Positions 16,287 to 23,586 of a stretch of DNA of 64,000 bases are shown here, one piece after another. The translations under genes and the position numbers were made by a program. Origin of the DNA: an uncultured Eubacteriales bacterium (GTDB lineage: Bacteria; Bacillota; Clostridia; Lachnospirales; Lachnospiraceae); the NCBI GenBank assembly GCA_949292785.1, contig CASFBK010000012.1, positions 1-64,000 of the forward strand, written 5' to 3'. Position 1 is the stretch's first letter, and each line of letters opens with the position of its first letter. Below the pieces are notes generated by a model that had not been told where the DNA came from, searched no databases, and worked only from the letters and a program-made list of their open reading frames with translations.

Positions 16287-16988
16287 TTATGCTGCTTTCT
16301 TTTTGTTGGAATATACAAGCACTGCGCCTGCACCCAATATTACAATACCTGCTACAGCAGTTGGAACAGCAGTGGAACCTGTTTTAGCTGCACCTTTACT
16401 TGTATCCGTTTTTTGAGTATTTTTTGCGTTTTCACCAGCTGTGCCGCTATTCTGGTCTCCTGCCGCTGCCGAAGAAGCTCCGGTCAATTTTGCATTGGAA
16501 ATGGTTACTACAGTTCCATCTGGTAAGGGGCTTTCATCAGCACCACCAAAATGCAGATGGAAACCACCCTTGTCAACATAATCAGCAAGATTGATTCCGG
16601 ATGCTGCTAAATCAATAGAAACAGTGCCGCCTGTAAGTACAAAATCCCCACCATTTGCATTTACAAACTTTGTTCCTTCATTGCCCGAATCGAACCAGTA
16701 TGGTCCAACCATTGTTGAATCATCATCACAATCCTTCTGAAACTCAATACGAAGTGTTGTAAGGTCTCCTGTATAGTCAAACTGCAAATATTTTGCATCC
16801 GCAGGTGCTCCTGCTAAGCTAATCCACCCATTATACTTGTAGAGTCCTGTGTCCGCAGGCTTAATTGTCTTTTCCATATCAGATAATGGAAAATCTTCTG
16901 CTGCCAAAACCGGTGTCTGGCAAAGTCCGAATGCCAGCGCCGCCGCCATAAAGGCTGTGATAATTCTTTTCACTTTTTTCATTTTCAT
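16287..16988 (-). CDS. KTG-anchored surface protein with one copy of the unrecognised domain
   Basis: A 233-residue secreted protein: signal peptide ending at VLAAED, one copy of the ~130-residue domain (YKYNGWISLAGAPADAKYL, TLRIEF, VSIDLAASGINL, GGFHLHFGG, ISNAKLTG), a Ser/Thr/Lys linker and a sorting-like tail (AAKTGS, hydrophobic span, NKKKAA). It is closest to the second repeat of the 12690-13928 product, which shares the DLAASGI segment and spacing. The start follows GAAGGAGG. It is the promoter-proximal gene of the locus, behind a near-consensus promoter with two palindromes. Likely a sortase-displayed adhesin or glycan-binding protein; that role is inferred only. Confidence 0.78.
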   Translation of the reverse strand: MKMKKVKRIITAFMAAALAFGLCQTPVLAAEDFPLSDMEKTIKPADTGLYKYNGWISLAGAPADAKYLQFDYTGDLTTLRIEFQKDCDDDSTMVGPYWFDSGNEGTKFVNANGGDFVLTGGTVSIDLAASGINLADYVDKGGFHLHFGGADESPLPDGTVVTISNAKLTGASSAAAGDQNSGTAGENAKNTQKTDTSKGAAKTGSTAVPTAVAGIVILGAGAVLVYSNKKKAA

Positions 16989-17046
16989 TTTTTAATCCTC
17001 CTTCAATTATATATGTGTTATTGCAACCCCATGAAAAAATTATATG

Positions 17047-17060
17047 GTTTGTCGTTAAAC
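17047..17060. promoter_or_regulatory. Operator-like palindrome, downstream copy
   Basis: GTTTGTCGTTAAAC is an imperfect version of the perfect palindrome at 17080-17093, differing at two positions. The two sites are 33 bp apart, about three helical turns. Confidence 0.5.
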
Positions 17061-17079
17061 TTGTGCCTTATTTTTAACA

Positions 17080-17093
17080 GTTTAACGTTAAAC
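17080..17093. promoter_or_regulatory. Operator-like perfect palindrome overlapping the transcription start
   Basis: GTTTAACGTTAAAC is a perfect 14-bp palindrome with a central CG, like LacI-family operators. It begins 3 bp downstream of the -10 element, where a bound repressor would block transcription. No LacI-family gene is in the window. Confidence 0.6.
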
Positions 17094-17095
17094 TT

Positions 17096-17124
17096 AATAT
17101 AAACAACTTTCTGTCATTTGTCAA
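17096..17124 (-). promoter_or_regulatory. Strong sigma-A promoter of the surface-protein locus
   Basis: On the minus strand a perfect TTGACA (17119-17124), 17 bp and TATATT (17096-17101). It lies 108 bp upstream of the start codon at 16988, leaving a leader that holds both palindromes. Confidence 0.8.
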
Positions 17125-17199
17125 CATGGATAATTGATATTTAATTATTTCTGTCTAAATTGTATAAATTGACGATTTTCTTTTTGTTAAAAATTTTTA

Positions 17200-17239
17200 T
17201 AAAAAAGAGACATTCCATCAATTTACGATGAAATGTCTC
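17200..17239 (-). terminator. Rho-independent terminator after tcdA
   Basis: On the minus strand GAGACATTTCATC pairs with GATGGAATGTCTC (one mismatch) around GTAAATT and is followed by TTTTTTAT. Confidence 0.88.
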
Positions 17240-17259
17240 CCAACTGTTATACATTCTTC

Positions 17260-18018
17260 TTATTTTACTGCAATCAAATCCTTCACTACTTCTCCCGCAA
17301 TAATCAGTCCCACCACAGAAGGGACAAATGCATTGCTTCCCGGTACCTGCCTGCGCTGGGTACACTTTCTTACGGTTCCCGGCGGACAGATACAGTTTGT
17401 TTTACAGCTAATCGCCATATCATCTACGGGAACCAAGGGCTTCTCTTTCGAATACACCACCTTTAAATGGTCAATTCCACGCTTCTTTAACTCCCTGCGC
17501 ATGACCTTTGCCAGCGGGCAGACAGATGTTTTATAAATATCTGCCACCTGAAACGCTGTAGGGTCCATTTTATTCCCTGCGCCCATGGAACTGATTATGG
17601 GTACGCCCGCTTTATCCGCCTGCACTGCCAGCTGCAATTTTCCACTGACGGTATCTATGGCATCTACGATATAATCATACTGGGAAAAATCAAATTGTTC
17701 TGCGGTATCCGGCAGATAAAAGGTCTTATAAATATTGACCTGCGCGTCCGGATTAATCTCCAGAATACGTTCCTTTGCCACATCTACCTTATATTTTCCC
17801 ACTGTTTTTGTGGTCGCATAAATCTGGCGATTGATATTGGTCAAACATACCTTATCATCATCAATCAAATCCAATGTTCCTACTCCACTGCGGGCAAGGG
17901 CTTCCACCGTATAGCCGCCTACGCCGCCGATACCAAAGACAGCTACCCGGGCATCCCGTAAGGATTCCATTCCTTTTTTTCCTATCAATAGTTCCGTTCT
18001 TGAAAATCGATTTAACAT
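17260..18018 (-). CDS. tcdA: tRNA threonylcarbamoyladenosine dehydratase (ThiF/E1 family)
   Basis: A 252-residue E1-like enzyme that uses ATP to cyclise t6A37 of ANN-decoding tRNAs to ct6A. Seen: nucleotide-binding VFGIGGVGGYTVEALARSG, DDDKVCLTNINRQ with the Asn-Arg-Gln of the adenylation site, DAIDTVSGKLQL, SSMGAGNKMDP, and the Cys-rich C-terminal part (CKTNC, CPPGTVRKC) typical of the CsdL/TcdA group. Length is normal. The gene overlaps the hemerythrin gene upstream by 7 bp, so translation is probably coupled. A good terminator follows. Alternative ThiF/MoeB roles are less likely because the typical TcdA ending is present. Confidence 0.88.
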   Translation of the reverse strand: MLNRFSRTELLIGKKGMESLRDARVAVFGIGGVGGYTVEALARSGVGTLDLIDDDKVCLTNINRQIYATTKTVGKYKVDVAKERILEINPDAQVNIYKTFYLPDTAEQFDFSQYDYIVDAIDTVSGKLQLAVQADKAGVPIISSMGAGNKMDPTAFQVADIYKTSVCPLAKVMRRELKKRGIDHLKVVYSKEKPLVPVDDMAISCKTNCICPPGTVRKCTQRRQVPGSNAFVPSVVGLIIAGEVVKDLIAVK

Positions 18019-18839
18019 TTTTCTCTGCTTTCTTCTCCAATTAATTTGTCTGCCTTTAAAATATGATTAATCAGCCATCCCAGCAGAAAATCCATTAACT
18101 CTTCCAGATACTGCTGCTGATTATCATCTACCTCTTCCAGGTTAATTTCTGTCAGTCTTTCTATAAAAGATTCATGTGCTCGTTTCTGAGCATCTATTCT
18201 GGAATAATTTATCTGTTCCATGTATTCTTCTTCATCGCTGAAATGCTCTTTGGTATAATCCCGCAATTCGTCCAATATGGATACGATTTCATCATATTTG
18301 TCATGTAGCAGCTCTGCCTTTATCAACTCATTTGCCCGTGCTATGATTTCAAATAATTTCTTATGTTCCCGGTCAATCATTTCCACACCGGTGAGATATT
18401 TGTCTGTAAACTCAGCAGGATTTTCCTCTTCCTTTAACGGATTCATTTTCCCAATCATCATATCACTGCTTAAAATATGATGATACAGCCATCTGGTGAG
18501 ATAACGCATGAGCTCTTCTAAAGTCTCCTGCTGTTCTTCGGGCGTATCCTTTCCGGCTAAGTCCAACATATCTATTTTTTCCCGAAACTGTGCATGCTGC
18601 TTTTTCTGCATGGGAAGCTCAGGGTCCTGAATACTCTCCATATATGCTTCTTCGTGTTCAAAGTGCGTATCTGCATACTCCCTCAAATCCTCTAACAATG
18701 CCTCTATCTGATGATATTTATCCATAACTACATCGTTATGAATCAGCTCCATAACCCCATTGATAATTTCAAACAAATGACGGTGTTCCTCATCAATCTG
18801 CGCAATCCCAATCAGACAATCTTCTGTAAAATGATACAT
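18012..18839 (-). CDS. Tandem hemerythrin protein
   Basis: A 275-residue soluble protein of two hemerythrin four-helix bundles (about 1-125 and 135-275). Both carry the di-iron ligand pattern: EEHRHLFEI, HFEHEEAYM, HAQF and HHILSSD in the first, and REHKKLFEI, HFSDEEEYM, HESF and NHILKAD in the second. The second copy has SDEEE where the first has EHEEA, so one His ligand differs. Such proteins bind O2, NO or iron in anaerobes and may protect against oxidants. The start follows AAAGGAGGAATATT; an ATG 24 bp upstream is rejected. Its 3' end overlaps tcdA by 7 bp. The fused two-domain layout is less common than single hemerythrins. Confidence 0.88.
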   Translation of the reverse strand: MYHFTEDCLIGIAQIDEEHRHLFEIINGVMELIHNDVVMDKYHQIEALLEDLREYADTHFEHEEAYMESIQDPELPMQKKQHAQFREKIDMLDLAGKDTPEEQQETLEELMRYLTRWLYHHILSSDMMIGKMNPLKEEENPAEFTDKYLTGVEMIDREHKKLFEIIARANELIKAELLHDKYDEIVSILDELRDYTKEHFSDEEEYMEQINYSRIDAQKRAHESFIERLTEINLEEVDDNQQQYLEELMDFLLGWLINHILKADKLIGEESREKC

Positions 18840-18904
18840 AATATTCCTCCTTTTCACATGCATTTATGAGTATACTTTTTTACTTTTCTCACTGATTTCC
18901 TATT

Positions 18905-18990
18905 ATACCATACTCACTAAGTGATTAGGTATTACTCGCTCTAAGTTCATACTTCGCTCTGACTCGTATTCACTAAGCGCTCCTATTATA
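18905..18990. repeat. Short intergenic repeat patch with two TATAATAGGA motifs
   Basis: Between the hemerythrin and spoVT genes lie recurring CTTAGTGA, GAGCGA and TACGAG-type strings. On the minus strand TATAATAGGA occurs twice, about 75 bp apart, each followed closely by a TTAGTGA or CAGTGAG string. This resembles a duplicated promoter or a decayed copy of the family A repeat, and it probably holds the hemerythrin promoter. Confidence 0.4.
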
Positions 18991-19000
18991 TCATAAATTT

Positions 19001-19031
19001 AAAAAAACAGACATACTTTTTGGTATGCCTG
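19001..19031 (-). terminator. Rho-independent terminator after spoVT
   Basis: On the minus strand CAGGCATACC pairs with GTATGTCTG around AAAAA and is followed by seven T residues. Confidence 0.85.
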
Positions 19032-19052
19032 CCTTTATATTTTAGATATTCA

Positions 19053-19601
19053 TCATTGTTCCATCTGTCTTCCTAAGAATCCTGCGGCTACTTTTGCCAG
19101 CTTTATCTCGGTTTCTCCCATCTCCGCTTTTTCTTCTTTTCCATACAGGACAACTGCTCCGATGGCATCTCCCTCGCAAATAATCGTCGATACCGCCTGT
19201 GCCGTATATTCTGCCGTATCATCTAATGTAACCTTTATAAATTCCGAGTCCCCCAGTCGTGCCAGAAAATTCTCCCTTTCTGTAATGACTGATTCTAATT
19301 GCTTGCTAATTGGTTTTCCATCATAGTCTTTTTTTCCACTTCCTGCCGCTGCCACGACATGATCTTTGTCTGTAATACAAATAAGGCATCCTGTATTCTG
19401 TGCCAGACTTTCTGCATATTGTCCCGCAAACTGACTCAGTTCTCCAATGGGCGAATATTTTTTCAATATAATTTCGCCCTCCCGGTCTGTAAAGATTTCC
19501 AATGGGTCGCCTTCTCGAATTCGTAATGTACGACGAATTTCTTTTGGCACTACCACTCTTCCCAAATCATCTATTCTTCTAACAATTCCTGTGGCTTTCA
19601 T
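19053..19601 (-). CDS. spoVT: Stage V sporulation regulator SpoVT
   Basis: A 182-residue transcription factor. The N-terminal AbrB-type swapped-hairpin DNA-binding domain reads MKATGIVRRIDDLGRVVVPK, and a C-terminal GAF-like domain contains GCLICITDKDHVVAAAG. SpoVT regulates forespore genes late in sporulation. The start was placed at the ATG behind GGAGGAATTTTTAT; the open frame extends 78 bp upstream through a large inverted repeat and is not expected to be translated. The length equals that of known SpoVT proteins. Its ribosome binding site lies in one arm of that inverted repeat (19611-19668), suggesting translational control. Its presence implies spore formation. Confidence 0.92.
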   Translation of the reverse strand: MKATGIVRRIDDLGRVVVPKEIRRTLRIREGDPLEIFTDREGEIILKKYSPIGELSQFAGQYAESLAQNTGCLICITDKDHVVAAAGSGKKDYDGKPISKQLESVITERENFLARLGDSEFIKVTLDDTAEYTAQAVSTIICEGDAIGAVVLYGKEEKAEMGETEIKLAKVAAGFLGRQMEQ

Positions 19602-19610
19602 ATAAAAATT

Positions 19611-19668
19611 CCTCCATTTACGCAAATAGTAGTTTTTGTATTTGCTACTATTATTTGTAAAATGGAGG
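19611..19668 (-). promoter_or_regulatory. Large inverted repeat hiding the spoVT ribosome binding site
   Basis: Arms of 22-24 nt (19611-19632 and 19645-19668) flank a 12-nt loop. In the minus-strand RNA the 5' arm begins CCUCCAUUU and the 3' arm ends AAAUGGAGG, so the Shine-Dalgarno GGAGG is paired. The stem is continuous at the loop end (AGTAG/CTACT) and imperfect in the middle. No T-run follows. Confidence 0.65.
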
Positions 19669-19692
19669 AATGTATGCATGATTTTTTAAGTT

Positions 19693-20091
19693 CTATTTTT
19701 TCTTCAAATGATAAAAGGTAAATGTTCCGGTATTCAACAACAGGTCTTTATCATCTAACACCTGAAATTGTACTACAGAAATATTTTTTCCGGGCTTAAT
19801 GACCTTTCCCTGGCATATAACGTAATCCGTGTTTCTTCCGGCTTTCAGATACTGGATACTGCCATCTACCGTAGTCACATAATACCCGTAGCTTGCTGCT
19901 GCAATTCCACATAAGGTATCTGCCGCAGCATAAAGAGCGCCTCCGTGAAAATCTCCATATATGTTGGTTAATTCTTTCCGAAACGGAAGCTTCGCCTTTA
20001 CACTTCCTTGAGAAACCTCAAGTATTTCTATGTTCAAAAGATTTCCAAAGGGATTTTGTTTTAATAATTCCTGACATTCTTCCGGTGACAC
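19693..20091 (-). CDS. PaaI-family hotdog thioesterase
   Basis: A 132-residue single-hotdog acyl-CoA thioesterase-like protein. Seen: the family signature FHGGALYAAADTLCGIAA (the HGG segment with an acidic residue further on), TTVDGSIQYLKAG and a beta-rich C-terminal half. It probably hydrolyses an aromatic or short-chain acyl-CoA in the cytoplasm; the substrate is unknown. The start is a GTG (20089-20091) behind AAGGAG. It lies downstream of the PPK2 gene, separated by a 16-bp tandem repeat, and upstream of spoVT. Confidence 0.85.
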   Translation of the reverse strand: MSPEECQELLKQNPFGNLLNIEILEVSQGSVKAKLPFRKELTNIYGDFHGGALYAAADTLCGIAAASYGYYVTTVDGSIQYLKAGRNTDYVICQGKVIKPGKNISVVQFQVLDDKDLLLNTGTFTFYHLKKK

Positions 20092-20120
20092 GATGCTGCT
20101 CCTTCCTGTTGCTTCTACTA

Positions 20121-20184
20121 CTATAATGCATGAACACTATAATGTCTGTTCACTATAACGCTCGTTCACTATAATGCCTGTTCA
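20121..20184. repeat. Four tandem copies of a 16-bp repeat
   Basis: Head-to-tail units at 20121, 20137, 20153 and 20169 have the consensus CTATAATGYCTGTTCA. The last unit encodes the final codons and stop of the PPK2 gene (EQAL then TAG), so the array seems to have grown outward from the gene end. Unit 1 differs most (CATGAACA). Confidence 0.9.
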
Positions 20185-21635
20185 ATGGCATCAATTACTA
20201 TCTTTAATGCTTTAATTCTGGCATACTTCTTATCATTGGATTCCAATATATGCCATGGTGCATAAGAGGTATTGGTCTTTTGCAGCATTTCATTGACTGC
20301 ACCTTCATACAAATCCCATTTCTCCCGATTGCGCCAGTCTTCTTCGGTAATCTTCCACTGCTTTTCCGGCGTATTCTGCCGCTCGTTAAAGCGTTCTAAC
20401 TGAGTTTCCTTATCAATCTGAACCCAGAACTTGATAATTACTGCTCCCCAGTCAGAAAGCTCTTTTTCAAATTCATTGATTTCATTATACGCTCTCTGCC
20501 AGTCATTTTCACTGCAAAAGCCTTCTAAACGTTCTACCATGACCCTGCCATACCAGGTTCTATCAAAAATGGCAATATGTCCGGTCTTGGGAAGCCTGTT
20601 CCAAAAACGCCAGAGATAATGTCTTGCCTTTTCCTTCGGCTCCGGACTTGCAATAGGATGTACCTCAAAGCCGCGCGGGTCCAAAGCTCCGGTAATCCGC
20701 TTGATATTCCCGCCTTTTCCTGCCGCATCCCATCCTTCATATGCAATGATAACCGGTACTTTCTTTCGATACAGCTTGTTATGAAGACTTCTAAGCTTCT
20801 TTTGAAGCTCATCTAATTGTTTTTGATATTCTTCTTCGGTGATTGTCTTATCCAGTGATACCTCTTGTAACTTCGGTATCTTCTCTAACGGAAATACATT
20901 CTGTAATAAAGGCACTGCCATGGCGCTGTTCTTAAGTGCCGTATCAATTCCACTGACCAGTGTTTCTAAGACCTGAAGCTCCGCCCATTTTTTATTTTTT
21001 GCATCTACAATATACCATGGGTCCGCAGATGCATTGGTATCATTGAGATAGCGGTCAAATACTGCCAGACACTTCTCATAATGCTTGTTCTGCCAGCTAT
21101 CCTTTGTATTTACCCTCCAACGGGTGTTTTTATCTTCTTCTAGTCCGTCAATCCGCTTCTTCTGCTCTTTCTGGCTGATTTGGAAGAAGAACTTCATTAC
21201 CAGATAACCATTGTCCGTAAGCTGACGCTCAAAGCGCTTGACACTTTCTATTTTTTTCTTGTAATCCTTTTCCTTCAAGGTACCATTCAGACAGTCTTCT
21301 GTCACCTCGTCCATCCATCCGGCATCTAAGAACATAAACTTTCCGGCTTCCGGAATCTTGACAAAATAGCGGTAAAGAAATGGCTTTCTGCGCTCCTCCT
21401 CTGTTGGCACATCCATGGTTGCCACCTTAAAAAAGCGTGGGTCGATGTTGCGGATTACTTTTCCAAGTACGCTTCCCTTTCCTGCTGTTCCCCATCCTTC
21501 AAACAGTACCAATACCGGCAGACCATGCTCTTTTATCATCATCTGCTGTCTGGAAAGCTTGTCCCTTGCTGCTTTCAGTCTTTCTTCCAGTTCTGCTTCT
21601 TCGGGTTTTTGTGGTTTGTTCCAATTCTCTAACAT
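20169..21635 (-). CDS. Two-domain polyphosphate kinase 2 (polyphosphate:AMP phosphotransferase-like)
   Basis: A 488-residue protein made of two PPK2 domains. Domain 1 (about 1-225) has the Walker A FEGWGTAGKGS. Domain 2 (about 255-488) has YEGWDAAGKGGNIKR and the lid/Walker B FDRTWYGR. Where active PPK2 domains carry DRSWY-like residues, domain 1 has LDAGWMDE, so it may be structural while domain 2 catalyses. Two-domain members phosphorylate AMP with polyphosphate. The start follows AAAGGAGGAGAAGG. It follows acylphosphatase and ArsC-like genes in one operon. The gene ends inside a 16-bp tandem repeat. Confidence 0.9.
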   Translation of the reverse strand: MLENWNKPQKPEEAELEERLKAARDKLSRQQMMIKEHGLPVLVLFEGWGTAGKGSVLGKVIRNIDPRFFKVATMDVPTEEERRKPFLYRYFVKIPEAGKFMFLDAGWMDEVTEDCLNGTLKEKDYKKKIESVKRFERQLTDNGYLVMKFFFQISQKEQKKRIDGLEEDKNTRWRVNTKDSWQNKHYEKCLAVFDRYLNDTNASADPWYIVDAKNKKWAELQVLETLVSGIDTALKNSAMAVPLLQNVFPLEKIPKLQEVSLDKTITEEEYQKQLDELQKKLRSLHNKLYRKKVPVIIAYEGWDAAGKGGNIKRITGALDPRGFEVHPIASPEPKEKARHYLWRFWNRLPKTGHIAIFDRTWYGRVMVERLEGFCSENDWQRAYNEINEFEKELSDWGAVIIKFWVQIDKETQLERFNERQNTPEKQWKITEEDWRNREKWDLYEGAVNEMLQKTNTSYAPWHILESNDKKYARIKALKIVIDAIEQAL

Positions 21636-21682
21636 GCCCTTCTCCTCCTTTATTATGAGCACTCATACCAGGCGGCTTTGTA

Positions 21683-21949
21683 TTAACCGCGTATCTGAAA
21701 TCCTTTTTCTTCCTGTAATTCCATCTGTTCCCGCAAAATACTGTCAATTCTGATATAACTGTCATGCTGCAAAATCTCAATTAAATTGTCAATTTGTTCC
21801 TTTGTGCCCTGAAGCTCCACGGTGACAGAGCCATCGTATTCATTCCGGGCAAATCCAGTGATTCCATGGTGCCTTGCTACATAGCATACCTTATAGCGAA
21901 AACCTACCCCCTGCACCCTTCCGGTAAATATCATATGTTCTCTTATCAT
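21683..21949 (-). CDS. acyP: Acylphosphatase
   Basis: An 88-residue enzyme hydrolysing acylphosphates such as acetyl phosphate. The signature GRVQGVGFRY carries the catalytic Arg, and GFARNEYDGSVTVELQG the catalytic Asn and the second family motif. The start was set at the ATG that overlaps the stop codon of the ArsC-like gene (ATGA), implying translational coupling; an in-frame ATG 21 bp upstream sits only 1 bp after a GGAGG. The product lies between ArsC-like and PPK2 genes in a phosphate-themed operon. Confidence 0.9.
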   Translation of the reverse strand: MIREHMIFTGRVQGVGFRYKVCYVARHHGITGFARNEYDGSVTVELQGTKEQIDNLIEILQHDSYIRIDSILREQMELQEEKGFQIRG

Positions 21950-22305
21950 TCTTTTAATAATTTCTCCCATTCCTCCGGCTTAAATCCGGTCAACACACCT
22001 TTATTGGTTACAAGCAGCGGTCTTTTTACCAGCATTCCGTCTGTAGACAAAAGCTCGTATTTTTCTTCTAAAGACATTTCCGGCAATCGGTCTTTTATCT
22101 TCAAGTCTTTATAGAGCATGCCGCTGGTATTAAAAAACTTTTTAATGTCCATACCGCTTTTTTCATGCCATTCCTTTAGCTCTTCTTTGGTAGGTTTGTC
22201 CTCCTTAATATGCCGGTCGGTAAATGTGACTCCCTGCTCCTGCAGCCATTTTTTTGCTTTCTGGCAGGTGCTGCATTTGGGATATTCTATGAATAAACAT
22301 TCCAT
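21946..22305 (-). CDS. ArsC/Spx-family thioredoxin-fold protein
   Basis: A 119-residue protein of the arsenate reductase-like family. It has the redox motif CSTC at residues 11-14, the family RPLLV segment and the NKGVLTGF ending. Members include arsenate reductases, Spx-type regulators and YffB-like proteins; no ars genes are nearby, so an arsenate role is not supported. The start follows AAAGGAGG. It is the first gene of an operon with acyP and the PPK2 gene, behind a consensus promoter at 22356-22384. Confidence 0.85.
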   Translation of the reverse strand: MECLFIEYPKCSTCQKAKKWLQEQGVTFTDRHIKEDKPTKEELKEWHEKSGMDIKKFFNTSGMLYKDLKIKDRLPEMSLEEKYELLSTDGMLVKRPLLVTNKGVLTGFKPEEWEKLLKE

Positions 22306-22355
22306 TGTTCTTGCCTCCTTTGCTGTTTCTTTCCCTGCAAATACTTATTATTTTC

Positions 22356-22384
22356 ATTATAGCAAATGATATGTGGAATTTCAA
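22356..22384 (-). promoter_or_regulatory. Sigma-A promoter of the arsC-like/acyP/ppk2 operon
   Basis: On the minus strand TTGAAA (22379-22384), 17 bp and a perfect TATAAT (22356-22361), 51 bp upstream of the first gene. Confidence 0.8.
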
Positions 22385-22547
22385 TTTTTACTGCGTTTTG
22401 ATTTTCTGCATTTCTGGCGGTCTCGTCACGCAATTATTTAACCTGTATTTTTTTTATTTTATTCTATATTTTTTCACAAATCTTGTATATACTATAAATT
22501 AATCTGGAATCATTTTCGGAAAATTTAAGTTAAGAGAGATGAAACAT

Positions 22548-23507
22548 ATGCCCGGCTTTACAACACATTATTTATTTGGATGGAACACTTACAAACAATT
22601 AAATCACAATAAAATAAAAAAAATACTCCATGACAATCATGCAGCCTACAGCCTTGGACTCCAGGGTCCTGATGTATTCTTTTATTTCCTTCCGTCTTAT
22701 CTGATACGTTCTGACAATATTGGGTCTATTGCCCACGAGGAACGCATCGGAACTTTCCTGCATTATCTGCTGGAAAGCCGTAAACTTTTCCCGGACTATG
22801 AGGAACGAAAAGTTGCAGAGGCTTATATCGCAGGATTTTTAGGCCATTACATGTTAGATGTCCATTGCCACCCGTACATTTACTGGAAGAGCCGATTTAA
22901 GGAAAGGAATTCCCGTTATCACGGAGCACATATGCGTCTGGAAGTGGATATTGATGCAGAACTGCTACAATTTTACAAACACCGTGCTCCCTCCCGATTC
23001 CGTCAGGAGTCTACCATTATGCTAACCACTTTACAGCGACGTACCATTGCGGCCATTTTATACTATGTCTATGCCAAAACTTATCCGGAGCTCCATATCA
23101 TGTACACCACCATGCGTGCTTCTATCCGTTCTATGCAGCTGGGCACCCATCTTCTGCATGACTCTTCCGGCAGGAAAAAAGTCCTGCTCCGCAAACTGGA
23201 GGGTATGATTTTAGGCCATCCCCTGTTATCCTCTATGATACCAAGTGACAGCCTGACCTTCTATATGGACCCACTGAATGTTCTCCATAAACGATGGCAT
23301 AATCCCTGGGATAAGAATTTTACTTCTACGGATTCCTTTTTCGACTTAATGGATGATGCTATGGAGAAGTATACGGTTGTATTAACGAAGCTTTCTGGGC
23401 TTTTTTCCAGTGAGCCTCATTCTGAAGCAGAATCCGAAAAAACGGCTGAGCTTTTGAAACAGCTTGGAAATAAATCGTATCACAGTGGGTTGGATGTGCT
23501 TAAATAA
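22548..23507 (+). CDS. Zinc-dependent phospholipase C-like protein
   Basis: A 319-residue protein with the Zn-dependent phospholipase C/S1-P1-like helical fold. The N terminus MPGFTTHYLFGW supplies a His ligand; GPDVFFY, HEERIGTFLHYLL and GFLGHYMLDVHCHPYIYW provide further metal-ligand His and Asp residues. There is no signal peptide, unlike secreted phospholipase C toxins, so it is probably cytoplasmic; its substrate is unknown. The second ATG is used because GAGAG is at suitable distance. It is monocistronic on the plus strand and converges on pdxT. Confidence 0.78.
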   Translation: MPGFTTHYLFGWNTYKQLNHNKIKKILHDNHAAYSLGLQGPDVFFYFLPSYLIRSDNIGSIAHEERIGTFLHYLLESRKLFPDYEERKVAEAYIAGFLGHYMLDVHCHPYIYWKSRFKERNSRYHGAHMRLEVDIDAELLQFYKHRAPSRFRQESTIMLTTLQRRTIAAILYYVYAKTYPELHIMYTTMRASIRSMQLGTHLLHDSSGRKKVLLRKLEGMILGHPLLSSMIPSDSLTFYMDPLNVLHKRWHNPWDKNFTSTDSFFDLMDDAMEKYTVVLTKLSGLFSSEPHSEAESEKTAELLKQLGNKSYHSGLDVLK

Positions 23508-23586
23508 ATATGTAGAAAATACGTCGTATTGTTACAACTCTTTTCCGCTACCACTTTACAATAGATAACTATTGCTATAGAACGCC

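Noticed and set aside
20121-20184. CRISPR array
   Set aside because: The four 16-bp units are contiguous without spacers, so this is a tandem repeat. No other regularly spaced repeats were seen.
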